NCBI RefSeq assembly: GCF_003574355.1
Contig: NZ_QWLB01000033.1
Coordinates: forward strand, 1 to 35,907
Length of the DNA stretch: 35,907 bases
Direction of reading: 5' to 3'
From: Meiothermus granaticius NBRC 107808
GTDB lineage: Bacteria; Deinococcota; Deinococci; Deinococcales; Thermaceae
The position numbers were made by a program, and so were the translations under genes. The notes beneath the pieces were generated by a model that saw only the letters and a program-made list of their open reading frames with translations, had not been told where the DNA came from and did not search any database. Positions 31,764-35,907 of the stretch are shown one piece after another (position 1 is the stretch's first letter; every line of letters begins with the position of its first letter).

Positions 31764-33122
31764 TCATGTGACCACCCGCCGCCGCATCTCAATCCGCTTA
31801 CCGCTGTAGATAACAAAAACCACCCCAGCCCGGCGCAGGGCTTCGGGGGTGACATGTTTGGGCAGCTCCACCGCCACCAGTGCGGGTGGAGCGCTGGCGG
31901 CTACCGAGGCCTCGAGCTGGGCCATCTCGCGTCGCACCGCCTCGAGCCTGGCCCTCCCCTCCTCCAGGGTGTACATCCCCGCCTCGGTCATGGCCTTGAT
32001 GCGGGCCTCTCGTTCAAGCAAAGGCTGCAACTTGGCAGGGTTGGGGGTAGGATCAACGGGAACCACGGGAAACGGCGGCAAGGCAACGATCCCCCGCTGC
32101 ACAGCATCCCGTGCCCCTGCCAAGCAAGCCGCCTCAATCTCGCGGTACTTGAAATGCACCCGCTCCTTGCAATGCCGGTTGCGACATCGGGTCCACCCGC
32201 GCTCGGTGTAGCGGTTCACCGACAACGACCAACCGCAGCCCCCACAGCGCAGCATCCCAACCAGCGGAAACTCTGCCAAGCGGCTATGCCGGGGGCCGCT
32301 CTTGGGGGCATTGTCCAGGCGCATCTGCACTTGCTCAAATAGCTCCACCGGCACCAGCGGCGGAAGCTGCTGCACTACCCGCACTGGCCCGCCCTTCTTG
32401 CGCCGAAAGACCACCTCGGTTTGTCCGGTATACGCACGGTTGCGCAGCATTACCAGGACGGTATTGGGCCGCCAGTAGCCCGCCCGCCCCGGCAACGGGG
32501 CCCCCTCAGCCGTCAGCCGGGCCGCGATGCGGTCGCAGCCTAGCCCTTGCGCGGCCCAGGTGAAAATCTTCAGCGGCCACTCCTGGCGCTCAGGGTCATA
32601 CTCAATCACCCTCTCGCCGGTGGGGGTGAACCGCCGCCGCAACCCGTACACCAATGGATAGCCCACAAACCGGCCCTTCAGTGCGGCGCTGATGCGGTCG
32701 TCGTAAAGCCTCGAGACGGTGTAAAAATAATCCTGCTCCGCCCCGATGGCCTCAATCTGGAACAACAGCCGGTCGGAAGGATCGGACAGGTCAATTTGGC
32801 GGCTCGAGTTGGAAAAGTGCAGCTCGAGCCCGGCTCCAATAATCTCTTCCCCAATCTGGAGAATCGGCAGCACCAGGCGTCCCTGGCGCTTTACGTCATA
32901 GATCACCGCCGCGTCGAACAGGCCCCGCCCGGCATCAGCCAACAAAGCATCCAGGCCCTGGCGGGTTTTGATCTTGCCGGTGATGGTGTCGCGGTAGGTA
33001 GCGACGAGCTGGCCCCCCTGCCGCTCCACATACTCAGTGTTGACCCTTGCTTGCTTCTCGGCCCCTACCCCGCGCTCTTGGGGGCCGGTGGAAAGGCGGA
33101 TGTATTGGGCAAAGCGTTTCAT
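31764..33122 (-). CDS. Large serine recombinase / integrase
   Basis: 452 aa. The N-terminal resolvase domain starts AQYIRLSTG with catalytic S11, and has KRQGRLVLPILQI and further conserved Arg residues. A Recombinase domain (YPLVYGLRRRFTPTGERVI, VLVMLRNRAYTG) is followed by a zinc ribbon (CGGCGW ... CRNRHC) and a coiled-coil helix near residues 360-410, the domain order of phiC31/Bxb1-type integrases. Its closeness to the junction fits site-specific integration. GAGG is 6 nt upstream of the ATG. The start codon faces the antitoxin gene's start 14 bp away. Confidence 0.93.
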   Translation of the reverse strand: MKRFAQYIRLSTGPQERGVGAEKQARVNTEYVERQGGQLVATYRDTITGKIKTRQGLDALLADAGRGLFDAAVIYDVKRQGRLVLPILQIGEEIIGAGLELHFSNSSRQIDLSDPSDRLLFQIEAIGAEQDYFYTVSRLYDDRISAALKGRFVGYPLVYGLRRRFTPTGERVIEYDPERQEWPLKIFTWAAQGLGCDRIAARLTAEGAPLPGRAGYWRPNTVLVMLRNRAYTGQTEVVFRRKKGGPVRVVQQLPPLVPVELFEQVQMRLDNAPKSGPRHSRLAEFPLVGMLRCGGCGWSLSVNRYTERGWTRCRNRHCKERVHFKYREIEAACLAGARDAVQRGIVALPPFPVVPVDPTPNPAKLQPLLEREARIKAMTEAGMYTLEEGRARLEAVRREMAQLEASVAASAPPALVAVELPKHVTPEALRRAGVVFVIYSGKRIEMRRRVVT

Positions 33123-33140
33123 GCTATCCTCGAGGTATGC
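33123..33140. promoter_or_regulatory. Shared divergent start region with CCTCGAGG core
   Basis: An 18-bp imperfect palindrome GC-N3-CCTCGAGG-N3-GC lies between, and overlaps, the oppositely oriented starts of the recombinase (33122) and antitoxin (33137). TATCCT at 33125-33130 is 6 nt before the antitoxin ATG. Confidence 0.45.
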
Positions 33141-33355
33141 GCTTAACGGTGGATTTGAGCGAAAGGGAAATGAAAGGGTTGCGTTTGGTGGGTAAGGGAA
33201 AACCCGAAACCATAGCCCGCAAAATGATTTTGGAAGGTATCCAGATTGCCCAGGCCAAAGCCGAGCTTGCCAGGCCGGTAAAGAACCCTTTGAACAAAGA
33301 AGAGATTGACGAGCTGGTGCACAGTGTGCGCCGCAGAAATAGGGTCAAGCGTTGA
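33137..33355 (+). CDS. Probable RHH-type antitoxin of a PIN toxin
   Basis: 72 aa from ATG 33137. It begins MRLTVDLSEREMKGLRLVGKGKPETIARKMILEG, a beta strand plus two helices as in ribbon-helix-helix regulators, followed by a Lys-rich tail (VHSVRRRNRVKR) that could contact the toxin. Its TGA overlaps the PIN gene's start TTG by 4 bp (TTGA), the usual antitoxin-first order. A leaderless start after TATCCT is likely. It probably represses its own operon, perhaps also the recombinase. Confidence 0.7.
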   Translation: MRLTVDLSEREMKGLRLVGKGKPETIARKMILEGIQIAQAKAELARPVKNPLNKEEIDELVHSVRRRNRVKR

Positions 33356-33786
33356 GAGCTGTATTCGACACCCAGGTATACATTCGTGCGCTTCAGCCCA
33401 ACGCGTATCCTGTCGAAACCGCGCTTTTGCGGTTGTGGCTGGACAAGCGCCGATTTGAGGTGTACACCTCGCAAGCCCAGATCGAAGAAATCCGCCGGGT
33501 AAGCCGTCGCAAAATAGCCCAGACGCGCATCGGCAAAGCCAAGTTTGGCGCTCTGGTCAAGCTGCTTAAATCGCGAGCCGTAACGCTGACTATTCCAGCC
33601 AAAGAGATTGATGAGGTTGTGACCGCAGACCCCTCGGATGATTTCATCTTGGCAATAGCGCTGAAAAGTAAAGCTCAACTGCTGATTACAGATGACAAGC
33701 ACATCAAACCGCTCAGAAAAATAGGCCATACGCAAATCCTGACGCCAGCAGAGGCACTTCAAAAGTTTGGCAACACCAGGGTTTGA
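33352..33786 (+). CDS. PIN domain ribonuclease toxin-like protein (COG1569 type)
   Basis: 144 aa from TTG 33352. PIN acidic residues are D6 (VFDTQVYIRAL), the Glu in AQIEEIRRVSRR, the Asp pair in TADPSDDFILAIAL and Asp in LITDDKHIKPL. The family cleaves RNA and is neutralised by the adjacent antitoxin, so it would stabilise the element. Its closing segment (ILTPAEAL) is typical for COG1569. The target RNA is unknown. Confidence 0.82.
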   Translation: MRAVFDTQVYIRALQPNAYPVETALLRLWLDKRRFEVYTSQAQIEEIRRVSRRKIAQTRIGKAKFGALVKLLKSRAVTLTIPAKEIDEVVTADPSDDFILAIALKSKAQLLITDDKHIKPLRKIGHTQILTPAEALQKFGNTRV

Positions 33787-33792
33787 TGCTAG

Positions 33793-34497
33793 CTATCCCC
33801 TCAAAAACCGACCAATCGCCACACCTATCACGGTGCTACCCTCTGGGGCCTCGAAAGCGGCCCGGTAGGCCCGGTTATCGTTGCCCAAAAGCAAAAGGCC
33901 GTTTTCCACCCCCAAATAGCGCTTGATCACCACGCCGTCGCCTGCCAGCCACACCGCCACCACCTTGCCGCGCTCGGGTAGACCGTCGCGGTAGCAGATG
34001 ACCAGGGTGCCATCATCGGCGTACCCCTGCATAGAGTCGCCGTGCACCCGCACCACAAACAGCCGGGAGCGGTCGTAGCCGCGCAGCTCGGGCATGAAAA
34101 TCTCTACGGTATCGGCCCCATCATTCGACCAGGGCGGCCCGGCCCCAGCATCTATCACCGGCAATACATACACATCGCCATCTGGCCCGGCGCGTTCGAT
34201 GGCCTCAGAGGCCAGCGTCTCACGGATGTAATCAATGTGGATGCCGGTGGCCTGACTGAACTCAGCCAGGCTCCAGCGCAGGGCCCGTAGTAAACCGAAA
34301 AACTTTTCTGCTCCTAAAGACAGTGGATGAATATCTCCACGCTCAATGCCCGAAACTGTTGTTTGTCCAAATAAATCACCAGCATGTTCAACTACCGACC
34401 ATTGGGTAAATCCTAACTGCTCACGCCTTCTTTTTATTGCGACTGCCCATGCAGGCCTTTCTTTGGCTTCAGGCACGCTATGAAGGTAACGTAACAT
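33793..34497 (-). CDS. LexA/CI-type repressor: HTH plus S24 autoprotease
   Basis: 234 aa. Residues 15-62 are an XRE-type HTH (AVAIKRRREQLGFTQWSVVEHAG, TTVSGIERGDIHPLS). The S24 domain has Ser155 in VHGDSM and Lys192 in VVIKRY, with a probable self-cleavage pair A117-G118 or A119-G120 in VIDAGAG. It is the expected lysogeny or maintenance repressor of the element: it would cleave itself when RecA is activated by DNA damage and release the excisionase promoter. The start has almost no leader. The divergent gene is at 34580. Confidence 0.88.
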   Translation of the reverse strand: MLRYLHSVPEAKERPAWAVAIKRRREQLGFTQWSVVEHAGDLFGQTTVSGIERGDIHPLSLGAEKFFGLLRALRWSLAEFSQATGIHIDYIRETLASEAIERAGPDGDVYVLPVIDAGAGPPWSNDGADTVEIFMPELRGYDRSRLFVVRVHGDSMQGYADDGTLVICYRDGLPERGKVVAVWLAGDGVVIKRYLGVENGLLLLGNDNRAYRAAFEAPEGSTVIGVAIGRFLRG

Positions 34498-34519
34498 GAT
34501 GTGGTTACGCTAACGTAAT
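34487..34519. promoter_or_regulatory. Repeated TAACGTAA elements at the repressor start
   Basis: TAACGTAAC (34487-34495) and TAACGTAAT (34511-34519) recur 24 bp apart in the same orientation over the repressor's start and -10 region, with a third related TTGCTAAC at 34521-34528. They are candidate operators for the repressor. Confidence 0.45.
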
Positions 34520-34536
34520 GTTGCTAACACTGTCAA
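34508..34536 (-). promoter_or_regulatory. Promoter of the S24 repressor
   Basis: On the minus strand TTGACA (34536-34531), 18 bp, then TAGCGT (34513-34508), ending about 10 nt before ATG 34497. Confidence 0.55.
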
Positions 34537-34543
34537 TATATAC

Positions 34544-34572
34544 TTGACTACATAGCAGTAGACTGATATTGT
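34544..34572 (+). promoter_or_regulatory. Promoter of the excisionase-like gene
   Basis: TTGACT (34544-34549), a 17-bp spacer, TATTGT (34567-34572), then 7 nt to ATG 34580. Its -35 is separated by only 7 bp from the opposite -35 of the repressor. Confidence 0.75.
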
Positions 34573-34579
34573 GTAGATC

Positions 34580-34840
34580 ATGACTAAGACCCCATCAGTT
34601 TTTAAAGACCTGATTGCACTAGAAGACCTGGCGGATATTACGGGCAGGCATCCCAACACCTTGCGCGATTGGGTTAAGAAGGGCTTGCTTCCCGGTACAA
34701 GGATTAGTGAACGGGTATATGTTGTATCGAAATCTCTTTTTTTGCAAAGTCTTAGCAATGGACTGCTATCAGATCGCTTCACGGCCCGTGAAGCAAAAGA
34801 AATCCTCGCAAAGCTCAACCAGCAGGAGGCCCAGCCATGA
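34580..34840 (+). CDS. Excisionase-like / MerR-type HTH DNA-binding protein
   Basis: 86 aa. The segment LIALEDLADITGRHPNTLRDWVKKGLLPGTRISERVYVVSKSLFLQSL is the HTH_17/MerR winged-helix of excisionases and related regulators (helix-turn-helix, Trp, then a basic wing). The C-terminal part (FTAREAKEILAKLNQQEAQP) is a helical tail. It is divergent from the repressor as expected for a recombination directionality factor or early regulator. Its stop overlaps the next start (ATGA). Confidence 0.75.
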   Translation: MTKTPSVFKDLIALEDLADITGRHPNTLRDWVKKGLLPGTRISERVYVVSKSLFLQSLSNGLLSDRFTAREAKEILAKLNQQEAQP

Positions 34841-35010
34841 AAGAGCGCCTCAATTTCATCGGCGTCTACAACGGCTTCGCGCTGTACGTAGACCTCGAGG
34901 CCTTCCCCACCCCCACCCAAACCACCCGCCCCGATACATTCTCTGGCGCGGTTATCCCAACTGAATCGGAGGAAAAGGATGAGCTTGGAGCAGATTCGCC
35001 TCGAGATTGA
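34837..35010 (+). CDS. Small protein of unknown function (57 aa)
   Basis: ATG 34837 overlaps the preceding stop as ATGA, suggesting coupling. It begins MKERLNFIGVYNGFALYVDLEAF, a plausible beta hairpin, then a Thr/Pro-rich stretch and an acidic end. I recognise no family. It overlaps the next ORF by 32 nt in another frame, which is unusual, so either the end is shorter in a related element or both are genuine. Confidence 0.4.
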   Translation: MKERLNFIGVYNGFALYVDLEAFPTPTQTTRPDTFSGAVIPTESEEKDELGADSPRD

Positions 35011-35167
35011 GGCCCGGCAGCAGCGCATAGACGCGGCCATCTCGCCCGACCCGGTGGAACGAGCCTGGGTGCGCTGGCGCTGGTCGTTGGACCGGTTGCG
35101 CGAGCAGAAGCGCGAACGATTGCTCGAGCTGAGCGTGGCCCTGCTCGAGCTGAAAGGAGAAGCATGA
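34979..35167 (+). CDS. Small coiled-coil protein (62 aa)
   Basis: ATG 34979 with GGAGG 7 nt upstream. Almost entirely helical: SLEQIRLEIEARQQRIDAAI, then VERAWVRWRWSLDRLREQKRERLLELSVALLELKGEA, with two Trp near the middle. No enzyme motif. It could be a structural or DNA-/lipid-associated peptide of the element. Next start ATG 35164 overlaps its stop as ATGA. Confidence 0.55.
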   Translation: MSLEQIRLEIEARQQRIDAAISPDPVERAWVRWRWSLDRLREQKRERLLELSVALLELKGEA

Positions 35168-35247
35168 AGCGTTTTGCACTGGACATTTTTGCCGGTCTGG
35201 TTGGCGGATTGATCGTGACCGCCCTGGTGGCCTGGGGGATGCGGTGA
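35164..35247 (+). CDS. Single-membrane-segment micropeptide (27 aa)
   Basis: From ATG 35164 it reads MKRFALDIFAGLVGGLIVTA then LVAWGMR: positive start, one hydrophobic helix, positive end. It is too short to classify. The length and shape are like small membrane proteins or holin-like peptides in phages. It overlaps the GTG at 35244 that opens the next reading frame (GTGA). Confidence 0.5.
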   Translation: MKRFALDIFAGLVGGLIVTALVAWGMR

Positions 35248-35318
35248 GCTGGTGGGATCGGCTCACCGCCTTTTTGCACCGGCTGGACGTGGCGCTGTAC
35301 CGCGCCCTAGGAGGACGT

Positions 35319-35907
35319 ATGCCCAATCGTTTGACCCTGACCTTCACCCCGCCCAATGCCCGCGTGGAGATCTCCCCGCCGATCCCGGCGGACCGCGCGG
35401 TGACCCTGACTGGCACCACCGGGCTGTGGATGACCGAGGCCCTGCCCCCCGGCAACTACACCCTGCGGGTGAGCGCCGAGGGCTACCAGCCCTGGAGCCG
35501 CAGCCTGACCCTGGATAGCTCCGACACCCCGGTGGCCCTCGAGGCCTACCTGCTGCCGGTCCCCCCGGTCACCCCCAGCCCGGCCCCTCAGCCCGCGCCC
35601 GCGCCCAGCGGCACCGCCACCCTGGAGATCACCCGGCCCAGCGGTAGCTCCTATTACCTCAAGCTCTTGCCCAACCGGGGCACCTGGAACACCTCCGGCA
35701 CCCTTACCACCATCCGCGATCTGCCCCCCGGCACCTACACCCTCGAGGTAGCCCCAGAGGTGATCTACAGCCTGAACCTGGCCGCCGGGGACGGGGCCGC
35801 ACCGGGCTGGGTGAACGCAGGCCAGGCCGGGAATGGTTTTTTGGGCCTGGGCCATGCTCTGGTGGGGATGAACCAGGCCGTGAGTCTGGACGGGGCCCCC
35901 ATCGTTG
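35319..35907 (+). CDS. PEGA-domain protein, partial at the right edge
   Basis: ATG 35319 has GGAGGA 3 nt upstream and is the preferred start. The frame is open upstream to GTG 35244, which would add 25 residues. Residues 1-75 are a PEGA-like beta domain (VEISPPIPADRAVTLTG, LPPGNYTLRVSAEGYQPWSRSLTL). A Pro/Ala linker follows (VTPSPAPQPAPAPSG), then a second PEGA-like unit (RPSGSSYYLKLLPNRGTW, LPPGTYTLEV). PEGA domains commonly decorate S-layer or surface proteins. No signal peptide is visible, so secretion is uncertain. The gene continues beyond the window. Confidence 0.65.
   Translation, partial: MPNRLTLTFTPPNARVEISPPIPADRAVTLTGTTGLWMTEALPPGNYTLRVSAEGYQPWSRSLTLDSSDTPVALEAYLLPVPPVTPSPAPQPAPAPSGTATLEITRPSGSSYYLKLLPNRGTWNTSGTLTTIRDLPPGTYTLEVAPEVIYSLNLAAGDGAAPGWVNAGQAGNGFLGLGHALVGMNQAVSLDGAPIV

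Larger units (their letters stand above)
31755..35907. mobile_element. Integrated element (prophage or integrative element), left end, right end outside the window
   Basis: From the junction rightward the gene content changes to a large serine recombinase, a toxin-antitoxin-like pair, an S24 repressor with a divergent excisionase-like gene, very small overlapping ORFs and a PEGA protein. The part from about 33137 to 34840 is visibly richer in A and T than the host-like DNA to the left. No capsid, portal, relaxase or conjugation gene is visible, so prophage versus ICE cannot be decided. Confidence 0.75.

Noticed and set aside
35244-35318. GTG 35244 as the main start of the PEGA protein
   Set aside because: The added 25 residues are plausible but GGAGGA directly precedes ATG 35319, so the later start is preferred; kept as an alternative.
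1-35907. CRISPR array, IS element with terminal repeats, rRNA genes
   Set aside because: I saw no regularly spaced repeats, no transposase ORF and no rRNA signature in the window.

Overview
The window looks like chromosomal DNA of a Thermaceae bacterium (phylum Deinococcus-Thermus), most likely Meiothermus or a close relative rather than Thermus or Deinococcus. The reasons are high GC, very tight gene packing, a PilF-type pilus ATPase that reads like Thermus thermophilus PilF, a carboxypeptidase Taq homologue, many start codons placed 6-7 nt after a TANNNT -10 box (leaderless mRNAs, common in this phylum), and clear homologues of the Deinococcus damage-response pair DdrO/IrrE. Species identity cannot be fixed from the sequence alone.

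Region 1 (1-2420) is a radiation/desiccation-response-type locus on the minus strand. It holds a DdrO repressor homologue that keeps the IrrE cleavage site at L106/R107, a GyrI-like effector-binding protein, and a compact IrrE metalloprotease. The ddrO upstream region carries three palindromes, one matching the Deinococcus RDRM architecture (TTATG-N7-CATAA), and faces a divergent Lrp/AsnC ligand-domain protein. A truncated Nudix gene lies at the left edge.

Region 2 (2426-15364) is housekeeping and stress-related: a nitroreductase, a secreted cytochrome c, prepilin peptidase PilD, PgeF, a YqeG HAD phosphatase, pilus ATPase PilF, two HxlR-type regulators facing a YceI/FMN-reductase pair, small membrane and redox proteins, RNase H1, an MFS exporter, MsrA and tRNA-Ser(GCU).

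Region 3 (15471-31643) is a divergent nutrient-uptake and catabolism locus controlled from 24.1-24.3 kb. Leftward runs a peptide-type ABC transporter (two tandem paralogous binding proteins, DppB/C/D/F-like subunits) ending in carboxypeptidase Taq. Rightward runs a GntR regulator followed by a creatininase-like amidohydrolase, a ketopantoate-reductase-like dehydrogenase, an aspartoacylase-like hydrolase, a small AtzG-like subunit with its amidase, an SDR and an M20 dipeptidase. Together they look like import and stepwise hydrolysis/oxidation of an amide- or peptide-bonded compound whose identity is not evident.

Region 4 (about 31755 to the right edge) is the left end of an integrated mobile element. 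A large serine recombinase sits directly at the junction, beside a 16-codon gene remnant. It is followed by an RHH/PIN toxin-antitoxin-like pair, a LexA/CI-type S24 repressor, a divergent excisionase-like HTH gene, very small ORFs and a PEGA-domain protein that runs off the window. The right end of the element is not in the window.
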